A stretch of DNA of 64,000 nucleotides from Paenibacillus sp. V4I7 (GCF_030817275.1 NZ_JAUSZD010000002.1:7910501-7974500), one strand, 5' to 3'. Counted from the stretch's first letter, positions 26,335 through 35,831 are shown. Notes: generated by a model from the sequence alone, not told the origin. Program-made: numbers and translations.

Positions 26335-26412
26335 AGATTGAGGATTGACCGACTTTTCAGCGATGATTAGATCATTAATACACTATCGCATTCATTAGTC
26401 GGAGGGATAACC

Positions 26413-28173
26413 GTGGCCATTTTACAAGCCCAAAATAAGCAGTTTCTTTTAGATGGGAAGCCTATTCAACTTATATCTGGAGCCATCCATTATTTTCGCG
26501 TCGTGCCTGATTATTGGGAAGATCGTTTATTGAAGCTCAAAGCCTGCGGGTTTAATGCCGTAGAGACGTATATGCCTTGGAATTTGCATGAACCGGAGGA
26601 AAATGTTTTTAATTTCGCTGGCATTGCGGACGTGGAGCGATTCATTCGGAAGGCTGGCGAGCTAGGGCTGCATGTGATCTTGCGACCGAGCTCTTATATC
26701 TGTGCGGAGTGGGAGTTTGGCGGATTACCGGCATGGCTGTTGAAATATACGGATATGCGGCTTCGCTGCATGGATCGGGCTTATCTGGAAAAAGTAGACC
26801 GTTACTATGACATGCTGATCCCTCTATTGGTCCCGCTGCTTAGCACAAATGGTGGACCCATCATCGCGATGCAGATTGAAAATGAATATGGCAGTTACGG
26901 CAATGATACGGCGTATTTAACGTATTTGCGGGATGGGTTCATCAAGCGCGGCGTAGATGTTATGCTGTTTACGTCTGACGGTCCAGAGGACGGCATGCTG
27001 CAGGGCGGGACTGTTCCAGGCACGCTTGCCACGGTGAACTTCGGTTCTAAACCGGAGGAAGCTTTTGATAAGTTTCGTGAATACCGTGTTGATGAGCCAC
27101 TCTTTTGCATGGAGTACTGGAACGGTTGGTTTGATCACTGGTTAAAGCCTCACCATACGCGTGATGCGGGCGATGTTGCGGACGTATTCGACCGTATGCT
27201 TCGCGCTGGCGCCTCAGTGAATTTCTACATGTTCCACGGCGGGACGAACTTCGGCTTCTACAACGGAGCGAACTATCATGATAAATATGAGGCGACAATC
27301 ACTAGCTACGACTATGATTCGCCTTTGTCCGAATGCGGAGATGAGACCGAGAAATATAGAGCTGTCCGCAGCGTGATTGCTAGCTATCTAGGAAAAGATG
27401 TTAAGGATTTTCCAGAATGGCCTGCACCTATTCAGAAGAAAAGCTATGGTCGTATCGCTTTGACTGAAAAAGCAGATATGCTTGACCATTTGACACAACT
27501 CACGAAGCCGGTACTGAGCACCTATCCAGAGCCGATGGAAAAGCTGGGCCAAAGCTATGGATTCATCGTGTATTCCACGCATGTGTCCGGGCCGCGTACG
27601 GGTGAAAAGCTGCACCTGCAGGAGGTACATGACCGTGCGCAAGTCTTCTTGGACGGTGTCTACCAAGGCACGGTGGAAAGATGGGACTCGCGTCCACTCC
27701 CGATGGATATTCCCGCTCAAGGTGCGAAGCTGGACATTGTGGTCGAGAACATGGGGCGCGTCAACTACGGTCCGAAATTAAAGGACTATAAAGGTATAAC
27801 AGAGGGTGTACGGATGAACAATCAGTTCTTGTTTGATTGGACAATATATCCACTCCCACTGGACAATTTGACGACGGTTCCATTTGGACGCTCTGCTGAG
27901 GTGAGTGAAAGGAATGATCGTCCTGCCTTTTATCGAGGAGAATTCACCGTGGAAGAAGCGGGGGACACGTTCGTTCGTTTAGATAGCTGGTCGAAAGGCA
28001 TAGTCTGGATTAATGGGTTTAATTTGGGACGTTACTGGGAGAAAGGGCCGCAGCAAACGTTGTATCTACCGGCGCCATTACTGCGAATTGGACGCAATGA
28101 AATTATCGTATTTGAATTACATCATACGGATACGTCGGTCATTGAACTGACGGATACGCCGGATTTGGGATAA
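26413..28173 (+). CDS. GH35 beta-galactosidase
   Basis: The product is 586 aa, the compact bacterial GH35 size. The N-terminal TIM barrel holds ISGAIHYFRVVPDYWEDRL and ETYMPWNLHEPEE. The acid/base is Glu158 in IENEYGSYG and the nucleophile Glu234 in FCMEYWNGWFDHW; GGTNFGFYNGA follows. Two C-terminal beta-sandwich domains complete the fold. No signal peptide, so it hydrolyses imported beta-galactosides in the cytoplasm. The start is GTG with GGAGGG 7 nt upstream. It is followed 22 bp later by a phosphodiesterase-like gene and divergent from its probable AraC activator. Confidence 0.93.
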   Translation: MAILQAQNKQFLLDGKPIQLISGAIHYFRVVPDYWEDRLLKLKACGFNAVETYMPWNLHEPEENVFNFAGIADVERFIRKAGELGLHVILRPSSYICAEWEFGGLPAWLLKYTDMRLRCMDRAYLEKVDRYYDMLIPLLVPLLSTNGGPIIAMQIENEYGSYGNDTAYLTYLRDGFIKRGVDVMLFTSDGPEDGMLQGGTVPGTLATVNFGSKPEEAFDKFREYRVDEPLFCMEYWNGWFDHWLKPHHTRDAGDVADVFDRMLRAGASVNFYMFHGGTNFGFYNGANYHDKYEATITSYDYDSPLSECGDETEKYRAVRSVIASYLGKDVKDFPEWPAPIQKKSYGRIALTEKADMLDHLTQLTKPVLSTYPEPMEKLGQSYGFIVYSTHVSGPRTGEKLHLQEVHDRAQVFLDGVYQGTVERWDSRPLPMDIPAQGAKLDIVVENMGRVNYGPKLKDYKGITEGVRMNNQFLFDWTIYPLPLDNLTTVPFGRSAEVSERNDRPAFYRGEFTVEEAGDTFVRLDSWSKGIVWINGFNLGRYWEKGPQQTLYLPAPLLRIGRNEIIVFELHHTDTSVIELTDTPDLG

Positions 28174-28195
28174 CTTGTAGTCGGAGGGATTGACA

Positions 28196-29032
28196 ATGGC
28201 ATCATCAATGGCGGTCAAAAGAGTCATCATTCTTGGTATTGATGGAGCAGGGGCGTTCGTCAGCGAAGCTGATACGCCGTATATCGATGTACTCCTCCTG
28301 GGCGGAGCCAAAACGAATCATGCCCAGACCGTATTTCCCTCCAATAGCGGGGAATGCTGGGGTTCTCTGCTGCATGGTGTAACGCCTGAGAGGCATGAGT
28401 CCCATTTGAATATTAAAATGGAACAGAACTACCCAATAGCCTCGGATGCGCCTTCCTTATTTCAAATCATAAGCGAAGCCAAACCTAACAGCCAAATGGC
28501 ATCCTTCGTCTCATGGAAACCGATCCAGACCGGAATCATTGAAGAGAACGAATCGGTATATAAATACGCTGCACCAGATGAAGAGTTGGTTCCTGCCATT
28601 GTCGCGTATATCCGTAACAATCCGGATTTTGAGCTGCTGTTCGTTCAATTGGATGATGTGGATGCTGCCGGCCATCAGCATGGGTATGGCTCCGAGGAGT
28701 ACTTAAAGGCGATCTCGCGTGCAGACAAACAAATCGGTGAGATCAGTAAAGCCATTTTAAATGCCGGAATGCTGGAAGACAGTCTGATTATCGTAACGAC
28801 GGATCATGGTGGCGGAGGCTTGGATGCTTTCAATCATGGCAGCGATCATCCGAAAGATATGACGATTTTCTGGGGCTGCCGTGGTTCTGGCGTTCAATCA
28901 GAGGCTGATTTGGTTGGCCTGACTATCATGGACACGGCTGCCGTCGTGCTGTCTGCGCTGGGTCTACCAGTCCCGGGTAATTGGGATGCCAAGCTTCCGA
29001 ACGGGTTGCTGGTGAAAACGGGGCAGCGCTAA
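28196..29032 (+). CDS. Alkaline-phosphatase superfamily hydrolase (type I phosphodiesterase/nucleotide pyrophosphatase-like)
   Basis: The product is 278 aa from ATG 28196 (GGAGGG 7 nt upstream; a TTG two codons earlier is less likely). Metal-site motifs are in order: Asp16 (ILGIDGAG), a candidate Ser nucleophile in VFPSNSGECWGSLLHG (about 47-61), D156-AAGH160-QHG, TTDH204-GGGG, and His214/His218. No signal peptide is seen, so it is cytoplasmic. It is downstream of the GH35 gene and probably co-transcribed. Phosphodiester or phosphonate-type substrates are possible; the sugar context suggests a sugar-phosphate derivative, which is inference. Confidence 0.82.
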   Translation: MASSMAVKRVIILGIDGAGAFVSEADTPYIDVLLLGGAKTNHAQTVFPSNSGECWGSLLHGVTPERHESHLNIKMEQNYPIASDAPSLFQIISEAKPNSQMASFVSWKPIQTGIIEENESVYKYAAPDEELVPAIVAYIRNNPDFELLFVQLDDVDAAGHQHGYGSEEYLKAISRADKQIGEISKAILNAGMLEDSLIIVTTDHGGGGLDAFNHGSDHPKDMTIFWGCRGSGVQSEADLVGLTIMDTAAVVLSALGLPVPGNWDAKLPNGLLVKTGQR

Positions 29033-29111
29033 GGATTACGCACAGCGGCTGGAGCTAGCCATACGTTGTATGGGCTCAGCACAAGGAGTCAGTCACGAAT
29101 TTTCGTAAAGG

Positions 29112-29146
29112 AACCTCCAAATCCACCTGAAGTGGGAATGGAGGTT
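29112..29146 (+). terminator. Terminator ending the GH35 operon
   Basis: AACCTCCA (29112-29119) pairs with TGGAGGTT (29139-29146), with a second short stem TCCAC/GTGGG inside and a T-rich tail. It lies between the phosphodiesterase stop and the CapA-like start, so long upstream reading frames over it are not coding. The rest of 29033-29224 shows no gene. Confidence 0.75.
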
Positions 29147-29224
29147 CTTCTTCCAAAGCTCAGCCTATTTTGCAATCAACACCCCCTTTCATCGAATAAT
29201 GTGCTCATGAGAGGAGTGAAAGCA

Positions 29225-30196
29225 TTGGTGCAAATAACGATTGCCGCTGTGGGAGATTTGTTGATGAAAAGTGAAATCATTGACTCTGCTAAACAAGGAG
29301 ACGGATATTCGTTTGACTCTATTTTTGAACCCATTAAACCTTATCTAATGAACCACGATCTTTCGATTGGTAATCTAGAGACGACCTTCTCCGGGAACAG
29401 GAAATTAGGCGCGATGGGAATCCGACCCAAATGCAATTGTCCAATGGAACGAAGAAATCCGAGAACAGGGTATCCCGTATTCAATTGCCCGGATGCATTA
29501 GCAGCAACGCTAAAAAACGTAGGGTTTCATGTATTAACAACTTCCAATAACCATTGTATGGATGGTGGTGCAGTCGGCTTAAAGCGAACATTGAAGATCC
29601 TCGATCAACATGGGCTCAAACATACGGGGACTTCTCGTACCCTTAATGAAGCTAATCAGCATCTGATCATGCGTGTAAAAGGGGTGAATATTGGCATTTT
29701 GGCCTATACCAAAGGGACGAATGCCATACCTGTTCCTCATCGATGGATGGTTAATCCATTTGATCGAAAAAAAATGATTGCAGATATCCGCCAATTGAAA
29801 AACAAAACCGATTTCATCATAGTATGCTTACATTTTGGGAAAGAGTATCAGACGTACCCGAGCAGGGATCAGAAACAATTGATACAGTTCCTCTTTAAAC
29901 AAGGCGTTAACGTAATCTTAGGTTCACATCCTCATGTGCTGCACCCGTTAACTCAGACCGTAGTGAAAGACAACGATGGTAAGGTGCGTAATCGAGTCGC
30001 TGCTTCCTCCTTAGGCAACTTCGTATCGTCGAAGCTGACGAGAAGTGAGAATACGATTCGGGGAATGATTTTGTCGTTGACTCTAACTAAAAATGAAAGT
30101 GGCGTCATAGATGTTATTAAAATTGACCGAATTCCCACGATAGTGGAGAAGAAGAAAGCGGATAAGACTACGTTTACTGTTGTTCCGGCTAGATAA
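29225..30196 (+). CDS. CapA/PGA-synthesis-like protein (DUF3138-type metallophosphatase fold)
   Basis: The product is about 323 aa. The frame is open further upstream but crosses a terminator; GAGGAG at 29211-29216 points to TTG 29225 or GTG 29228. Residues about 3-250 match the CapA fold: IAAVGDLLM, NLETTFSG, TTSNNHCMDGG, HTGTS, IIVCLHFGKEYQTYPS and VNVILGSHPHVLHP. The Asp, Asn and His residues of these motifs are those of a calcineurin-like metal site. CapA is tied to poly-gamma-glutamate synthesis, but no other pgs gene is here and the real role of stand-alone copies is unclear. No signal peptide from this start. Confidence 0.82.
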   Translation: MVQITIAAVGDLLMKSEIIDSAKQGDGYSFDSIFEPIKPYLMNHDLSIGNLETTFSGNRKLGAMGIRPKCNCPMERRNPRTGYPVFNCPDALAATLKNVGFHVLTTSNNHCMDGGAVGLKRTLKILDQHGLKHTGTSRTLNEANQHLIMRVKGVNIGILAYTKGTNAIPVPHRWMVNPFDRKKMIADIRQLKNKTDFIIVCLHFGKEYQTYPSRDQKQLIQFLFKQGVNVILGSHPHVLHPLTQTVVKDNDGKVRNRVAASSLGNFVSSKLTRSENTIRGMILSLTLTKNESGVIDVIKIDRIPTIVEKKKADKTTFTVVPAR

Positions 30197-30246
30197 CACA
30201 ATAGGGGGATTTTCCAAAATCCATACGATGGCATATCGAACATAAA

Positions 30247-30288
30247 AAAAGTGCCTCTCTACATGTAATCACATGAGAGGGGCACTTT
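30247..30288. terminator. Bidirectional terminator, copy 1 of a repeated pair
   Basis: AAAAGTGCCTCTCT pairs with AGAGGGGCACTTTT (14-bp stem with one wobble). It ends the CapA-like gene and the minus-strand dehydrogenase operon. A closely similar hairpin lies at 34717-34759. Confidence 0.9.
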
Positions 30289-30300
30289 TGATTTATTTTT

Positions 30301-31335
30301 TTATTCATATTGTGAAATCGGAAGGAACTGTTCGACTAGTTTTTCGGCCCAACGTTGATTCGCCTGCACAGTTCGTCCAGCGTTATGTGGGGTGTGAACA
30401 ACATTGTGTCTTCCTAACAGCGAGTCCTGCAATGGTAAGGGCTCGATATCAAATACATCTGCTGCAAGGCTAATCTCATCTTTAAGAACACGCTCACGAA
30501 TTGCCTGCATATCGCAAATTTCCGCTCTCGTTACCAGTACCACTAAACATCCTTTAGGCAGTGAATGAATATGTTCCGATGTAAGTAGTCCTCTTGTTTG
30601 CTCTGTTAATGGCACCATGGGTACGAAAATCTCAGCATCATGGATGAGTTGACTCAAATGCCATTCTTTTCTAGCTCCTGCACGGTGAAATGAAGGTTCC
30701 GTAGCGAAGGGATCCCACGCCGCAACGTCTGCCCCAAGCATGCTGACAAAGCTTGCATAACGGGAAGCAATATTGCCTGCCCCAACAATACGGACTCGTT
30801 TACCTTCAACGGTTCCATTCGTAAAGTTGGGATCGTCACAAAACTGTTCTCCTCTTTTTTTCGGTGTGCCTACACCATTCTCAGGTTCATAATTCCAGGG
30901 CTGCAAGCTTGAAATGATGTCATGATGCGTTTGAGGAATTCTACGTAAACCACATAAGGTTAGCGCCAGACCAAATTCGGATACCGATTGTCCCCAATAA
31001 CCTTCGCTTGGATGCGTGTACATGTTAACCCCTGCATCTTTCAAAATGGCCATTTGTTCTTCCGTTACAGGACTCCCATAGGAGCAGGTTGTAATAACGG
31101 CTTCTTTTAAACTACTGAAAGCATGTAAGCAATCGGATGTTACAGCTACATTTAAAGAAATCAAACGGGTAACGCTGCCGGGTTCGGGAACAAGCTCGCC
31201 AAGCGTTTTTAACTCATTAGGGGCCAATCGAATAAAATCAGTTGATCCTTGGGCTTTCCAAAGTGTGTGAAAGTGGTCCGCGGTCCACGGCCAGGTCGCA
31301 TCGAAGCTAGGATGGACGATAATAACGCTTCTCAT
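30301..31335 (-). CDS. D-isomer-specific 2-hydroxyacid dehydrogenase
   Basis: The product is 344 aa; ATG 31335 has AAGGAG upstream that overlaps the stop of the preceding gene. The NAD-binding glycine motif is VGAGNIA (184-190). Catalytic Arg270 (VTRAE), Glu298 (DIEP) and His317 (HTPHNAG) are all present, so an active NAD-dependent oxidation/reduction of a 2-hydroxy/2-keto acid is expected. It is the last gene of an operon with a DUF6807 protein and a Gfo/Idh/MocA protein, divergent from the XylR-type regulator. The substrate is likely a sugar acid, by context. Confidence 0.88.
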   Translation of the reverse strand: MRSVIIVHPSFDATWPWTADHFHTLWKAQGSTDFIRLAPNELKTLGELVPEPGSVTRLISLNVAVTSDCLHAFSSLKEAVITTCSYGSPVTEEQMAILKDAGVNMYTHPSEGYWGQSVSEFGLALTLCGLRRIPQTHHDIISSLQPWNYEPENGVGTPKKRGEQFCDDPNFTNGTVEGKRVRIVGAGNIASRYASFVSMLGADVAAWDPFATEPSFHRAGARKEWHLSQLIHDAEIFVPMVPLTEQTRGLLTSEHIHSLPKGCLVVLVTRAEICDMQAIRERVLKDEISLAADVFDIEPLPLQDSLLGRHNVVHTPHNAGRTVQANQRWAEKLVEQFLPISQYE

Positions 31336-31343
31336 AATAGGAT

Positions 31344-32201
31344 TCACTCCTTGTAAATTGATATTTTTGACGCAAAATTTCGCCAGTTGTTATTCACATG
31401 GGATGGATCCATATCACCACAAAATACGAGTATCCGATATTGATGGATTTGTGTTTCTCCTTTACCAAGCATCCACTGACCTGCAATACACCGGCTTGGT
31501 GAAATACCTAATTGTCCATCAACACGCCATGGCACAGGATGTTCAGCATTGTTCGGATGATCCATAAGCACAAAGCCAGCGTTATCAGTTCGGCCTTCAA
31601 TCGGCATTCTGCAGGAAACCCAACGGGCACGTTTTCCCTCTGCTTCACCATTTATTTGAACTTCACTATTGAGCGCTTCGCCTCCTAGTTCATGACGATA
31701 AGGCATACGAAGGAAAAGACCGCCGTAATCGTAACGTCCGAAAGTTAGCTTGATTTCTGCTCGTAAGGACCATTGGAAATCAAGCTCATATGTACTCCTC
31801 AGATCATGCAGACTCCATTGCTGCCGTTCTGTTATCATGTGGTTTCCTTCTGGATCGCGCCACCATGTTTCAATCTCCCATGAAGCATGGTGTAGATTAA
31901 TAACCGCAGGCTTGAGCGGCAGAGGGTGAAAGCTGCCGTCCTTTGGATGATGATTAATGCCTTCCTCCCAAAATCCAATGCCATTTACATCATTCAAACC
32001 GATATAAATGCCATGCTGCCAGGGGTGATGAGGCGGAGCATTTTCAGTTAACACACCATTTCCATCCGGAGCAAGGATGGGGTGAATAAAGGGACGTTGA
32101 TGTGTTTGTGCATTCTGTACAAGAATCGGATCTGGATGATTACCACGATAAATACGTATGCTTTGTTCATCATTTTCAGCTCTTAAATAAGGAATATCCA
32201 T
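31344..32201 (-). CDS. DUF6807/PmoA-like family protein
   Basis: The product is 285 aa; GGAGG 8 nt before ATG 32201 fixes the start, an upstream in-frame ATG being inside the ribosome site. Signature stretches are RPFIHPILAPDGNGVLTENAP, HHPWQHGIYIGLNDVNG and RMPYRHELGG, as in the DUF6807 (PmoA-named) proteins that often sit beside Gfo/Idh/MocA oxidoreductases in sugar loci. The conserved His-rich HHPWQHG may bind metal or substrate. No membrane segments, so the name pMMO-related is misleading. Activity is unknown. Confidence 0.75.
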   Translation of the reverse strand: MDIPYLRAENDEQSIRIYRGNHPDPILVQNAQTHQRPFIHPILAPDGNGVLTENAPPHHPWQHGIYIGLNDVNGIGFWEEGINHHPKDGSFHPLPLKPAVINLHHASWEIETWWRDPEGNHMITERQQWSLHDLRSTYELDFQWSLRAEIKLTFGRYDYGGLFLRMPYRHELGGEALNSEVQINGEAEGKRARWVSCRMPIEGRTDNAGFVLMDHPNNAEHPVPWRVDGQLGISPSRCIAGQWMLGKGETQIHQYRILVFCGDMDPSHVNNNWRNFASKISIYKE

Positions 32202-32221
32202 GGGGATGACCTCCATATGAT

Positions 32222-33325
32222 TTAACGGAATATTGGCAGCTTCACTTGCGCACCATTGTTCATGGCGGATTCATGTGCGCATATGCCGGCACAAGTCCAA
32301 TTGGCAGACGTATAGCTATTTGGGAAAGACTCACGCTTCTCAACTATGCTCATGATAAATTCATGTGCCAAATGCGGATGGGAGCCACCATGCCCGTTTC
32401 CTTGTTTAAAGGATAAATGTACGTTATCTGCCGAATCGTAGACACCCTGCATCGTATATTTACGTATGCCTTCTGGGAGCAAGTTTGCATAATCTGGAAT
32501 TGTAACCCGCTGGGCGTTCTCTCCGGTGAAGATAATAGGTTCTTCTCCTTCTAACTGCTGCCATTCAAAGCTCATTTGATCCGCATAAACGTCGAAGCTT
32601 TCAACATATTCACGGGATGTTTCAAATAGAGAACGCGTAACCTCCATGGCAAGATTAGAGTCACGAAGTCGGAATAACGCGGATTCGACTGCAAAAGGTG
32701 ACCCATATTTTGCAGCAAGATTGTCAGCTATTTGTCCAGAACCTAGGCACGAAACGAATTCTGCTTCCTTGTCGGCAAGTGCGAGCAATGGACTTACCGC
32801 GTGCGTCGCATAATGCATGGGTGGGAGCCCTTCCCAATATCCAGGCCAGCCTGACATCTCTTGTTGATGAGCTCCGCGCAGGAACTGAATCCTCCCAAGT
32901 TGGCCGCTGTCCCGCAATGCTTTCACATATAGAAACTCGCGGGTGTAAACGCAGGTTTCCATCATCATATAATTCTTCCCAGACAGCTGCCCAGCTTCGA
33001 CTATTCGCCTACAATCTTCAACTGTCGTTGCCATAGGGACTGTACAAGCTACATGCTTGCCTGCCATCAATGCCGCAATGCTTTGCTCGGCATGGTTTGG
33101 AATTGGTGAATTAATATGTATGGCATCAATGTTGTCGTCCTTCAGCATGTCATCAAAACTGGAATATCTAACTTGGATACCGAAATGGTCACCTATTTGA
33201 TTCAATTTATCCGTTGTTCTTTGACAGATGGCGTACATGTCCACATGGGGATGATTTTGATAGATTGGAATAAATTCTGCTCCAAAGCCTAAACCAACAA
33301 TGGCGACTCGTATTTTTGAAGACAC
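32222..33325 (-). CDS. Gfo/Idh/MocA-like oxidoreductase lacking the EKP lysine
   Basis: The product is 367 aa. The N-terminal Rossmann fold begins VAIVGLGFGAEFIPIY. The usual Glu-Lys-Pro motif is replaced by Thr-Val-Pro (HVACTVPMAT), so the family's usual nicotinamide-contacting catalytic lysine is missing. The C-terminal beta-sheet domain is intact (GWPGYWEGLPPMHYATHAVSP). GTG start with AGGAGG 8 nt upstream. First gene of the minus-strand operon with the DUF6807 and hydroxyacid dehydrogenase genes, 167 bp from the divergent XylR-type regulator. It may have altered chemistry; function unknown. Confidence 0.85.
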   Translation of the reverse strand: MSSKIRVAIVGLGFGAEFIPIYQNHPHVDMYAICQRTTDKLNQIGDHFGIQVRYSSFDDMLKDDNIDAIHINSPIPNHAEQSIAALMAGKHVACTVPMATTVEDCRRIVEAGQLSGKNYMMMETCVYTREFLYVKALRDSGQLGRIQFLRGAHQQEMSGWPGYWEGLPPMHYATHAVSPLLALADKEAEFVSCLGSGQIADNLAAKYGSPFAVESALFRLRDSNLAMEVTRSLFETSREYVESFDVYADQMSFEWQQLEGEEPIIFTGENAQRVTIPDYANLLPEGIRKYTMQGVYDSADNVHLSFKQGNGHGGSHPHLAHEFIMSIVEKRESFPNSYTSANWTCAGICAHESAMNNGAQVKLPIFR

Positions 33326-33492
33326 AGGTGGATCCTCCTATCATATTCCGTTTATAAATTGACTTTAGACCAAACAACAAAGGAAGTCGATGAGATTATT
33401 TGCTTTTTAAAATGAGATTTTTCACCTGTTCTTTTATAGTTGTAAATAGTAGAATATAACCATATATTAGTTACTAGTGCGTAAAGGGGTGT

Positions 33493-34714
33493 TTGCGAAT
33501 GAGTTTATTCACATCAAGATTCAACGAAAACTTATCCATAACGAATCCACAGCAAAAACAGGTTGCTCTTTTAATTGAAACTTCGAATGGGTACGCTCGT
33601 GGACTTCTTAGCGGGATAAACACCTATTTGCGCGAAAACCGTCCTTGGTCGATATTTCTCAGTGAATATAGCCGAAATAACACCGATTTGAGTTGGCTTC
33701 GTGAGTGGCAGGGTGATGGTATTATCGCCCGTATAGAAAACGAGCAAACCGCGCGGTTTATTAAGGACGCGTGTCTTCCAACAGTGGACCTCAGTGCCTC
33801 AAGAATGATTCCGAGCCTTCCTTATGTAGAGACCAATGACCAATCCATTGCTCAATTGGCTGCAGAGCATTTTCTCGAACGAGGTTTTAAACATATAGGA
33901 TTTTACGGGGACTCTCGTTTTCGATGGTCTAAATTACGATGCACCTATTTGGAGGTCTATCTTGCGGAGAGAGGCTATCATTGCCATGCTTTTGAAGCCT
34001 CTGAAAATCTATTAGGTGAAAAATCATGGAAGACAGAAAAAGACAAGCTGGTCCAATGGTTGTATGACCTACCCAAGCCAATAGGGATAATGGCGTGCTA
34101 TGACATTTGCGGCCAACAGCTTCTCGAGGCTTGTCGCATTGCTCGGATTCCCGTTCCTGATGAAGTGGCTGTCTTGGGTGTGGATAACGATGAGCTCTTG
34201 TGCGAATTATCCAATCCCCCCTTATCCAGCATCCAAACGAATGCCGTCAAAACAGGCTACCAAGCAGCGGAGTTACTCGAACGTATGATGTCAGGTGAAG
34301 TAATAGGGGGACAAATGCACTTGATTGAACCCTTAAATGTTCAAGTCCGATTGTCAACAGATGTTCTTGCCGTAGAGGATAAAATGGTATCTGATGCCGT
34401 ACGATTTATTCGCAATCATGCTTATGATGACATTCAAGTTCAAGATATTCTTGATCAACTTAAGGTTTCGCGTCGTATATTGGAAAGCCGATTTCAGAAA
34501 GTATTGGGTCGCACACCACATGATGAAATCATAAATGTAAAACTTAAGCTTGTAAAAAAAACTACTTCTTGATACAAAACTTTCATTAGCCGTCATCGCC
34601 GAACGCATCGGCTTTAAGCATACAGAATATATGAGTGTAGTCTTTAAGAGAGCGACTGGAATCAGACCTGGGGAGTTTCGTCAGCAGAATAAACATCGAA
34701 TGCAAGATTTGTAG
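33493..34714 (+). pseudogene. XylR-type AraC regulator, frameshifted at an A8 tract
   Basis: The first frame gives 359 aa: a LacI/periplasmic-binding-like sensor (about 20-290: VALLIETSNGYARGLLSG, VETNDQSIAQLAAEHFLERGFKHIGFYG, VAVLGVDNDELLCELSNPPLSSI) and the first half of an AraC domain (VQDILDQLKVSRRILESRFQKVLGRTPHDEI). It stops at 34570-34572 right after a run of eight A (34554-34561). Removing one A continues in the adjacent frame with the missing second helix-turn-helix (LSLAVIAERIGFKHTEYMSV, then GIRPGEFRQ) to TAG 34712-34714. So the intact gene was about 406 aa. It is a recent frameshift, an assembly error, or slippage-expressed. GGGTG precedes the ATG. It is divergent from the Gfo/Idh operon it presumably controls. 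Confidence 0.82.
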
Positions 34715-34716
34715 AC

Positions 34717-34759
34717 AAAAGTGCCACTCTCATTGCAATCGCGTGGGAGGGGCACTTTT
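34717..34759. terminator. Bidirectional terminator, copy 2 of a repeated pair
   Basis: AAAAGTGCC...CTCT pairs with GGAGGGGCACTTTT. Stem, part of the loop and tails resemble copy 1 at 30247-30288, so the two share ancestry. Confidence 0.85.
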
Positions 34760-34781
34760 TACATTTTATTGTAGAAAAGAA

Positions 34782-35831
34782 TTAGTTAATTACCACCAGC
34801 TCCGGAATAACGACGACTTTCTTCAATTGCTGAGATTCCATACCCGCAAGTATGGTCTGAAGTGCTCTGTACCCATCCACTCCGGTAATTTCATGGCCGC
34901 TTCCAGACAGAATACCTTCGACAAAATGATGAATAACACCCGAATTATGCTGCTCCCCAGCCTTATTGGTTTGCAATGCCCCGACTTCATGGTAATCCCT
35001 CATACCGTCTGAGTATTCAACGATCACTCCGAAACGGTCATCGGTTCCGATTTTTAGTGTACCTTTTTCGCAGTATAAAATAGTGGCGTTTATTTCATTC
35101 GCGTAATTGGTCCAACTGGCTGTTAGCGAGCCAACGGTTCCGCTCGCTGTTTTCAATAATATCATCGAGTGATCGTCCACGTTCGTAGGTTTATGCAGCG
35201 TCGAGCAAAATGCCGTGACTTCCATGAAACTGTCTTCCAACAGCCAGTGGATCAAATCCGCTTTATGGATGCCTAAATCCCCTAATGCCCCGGAAAAGGC
35301 GTGCTCCTGGTTGAAAAACCAGCTGTTTTTGCCATCTATGCTCCAATGTTCGGGTCCAGAATGACCAAATACCGTACTAAAGCTTAACACCTTGCCTAAT
35401 TTTCCGGATTGTAAAATGTCTTTCGCTTTGCGATGTGCCGGCATAAACCTTTGATTGTGGCCGACCATCAAAAACACATTCTGTTCTTTGGCCGTGCGAA
35501 TCATAGCTTCCGCTTCTTTCAGAGAGGTGGCCATCGGCTTTTCGACCAGTACGTGAATGCCCAATTCCATGGCTTCAATGGACACCGAGCTGTGAAGATG
35601 ATTCGGGGTACAGACGGAAACAGCGTCAATGCCGCCACTCTGCAGCAATTGTTGATGTGTTTGGTATGCATTCGGTATACCAAACTGTCTAGCGACTTCT
35701 TGTGCGCGTTCCAAATTAGGATCACATACAGCTACAATGACTACATCCTTATGTGCAAGGTACTCAGGCAAATGGCGGCGCTGTAAAATGGCCCCGCATC
35801 CAATTAGTCCTACCCTCAATTGTGATTTCAC
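34782..35831 (-). CDS. Gfo/Idh/MocA-family oxidoreductase
   Basis: The product is 349 aa; GTG 35831 overlaps the stop of the preceding gene by 4 bp (GTGA) and has GGGAGG 9 nt upstream. Rossmann motif GLIGCGAILQRRHLP at the N-terminus; EKP present in HVLVEKPMAT, so it should be an active NAD(P)-dependent dehydrogenase. The C-terminal domain has GALGDLGIHKADLIHWLL. It is coupled to the MDR enzyme upstream. A cyclic polyol or amino-sugar substrate is plausible from the family; the exact one is unknown. Confidence 0.9.
   Translation of the reverse strand: MKSQLRVGLIGCGAILQRRHLPEYLAHKDVVIVAVCDPNLERAQEVARQFGIPNAYQTHQQLLQSGGIDAVSVCTPNHLHSSVSIEAMELGIHVLVEKPMATSLKEAEAMIRTAKEQNVFLMVGHNQRFMPAHRKAKDILQSGKLGKVLSFSTVFGHSGPEHWSIDGKNSWFFNQEHAFSGALGDLGIHKADLIHWLLEDSFMEVTAFCSTLHKPTNVDDHSMILLKTASGTVGSLTASWTNYANEINATILYCEKGTLKIGTDDRFGVIVEYSDGMRDYHEVGALQTNKAGEQHNSGVIHHFVEGILSGSGHEITGVDGYRALQTILAGMESQQLKKVVVIPELVVIN

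Noticed and set aside
29066-29224. N-terminal extension of the CapA-like protein
   Set aside because: It passes through the terminator of the preceding operon and is rich in Pro/Asn without conservation.
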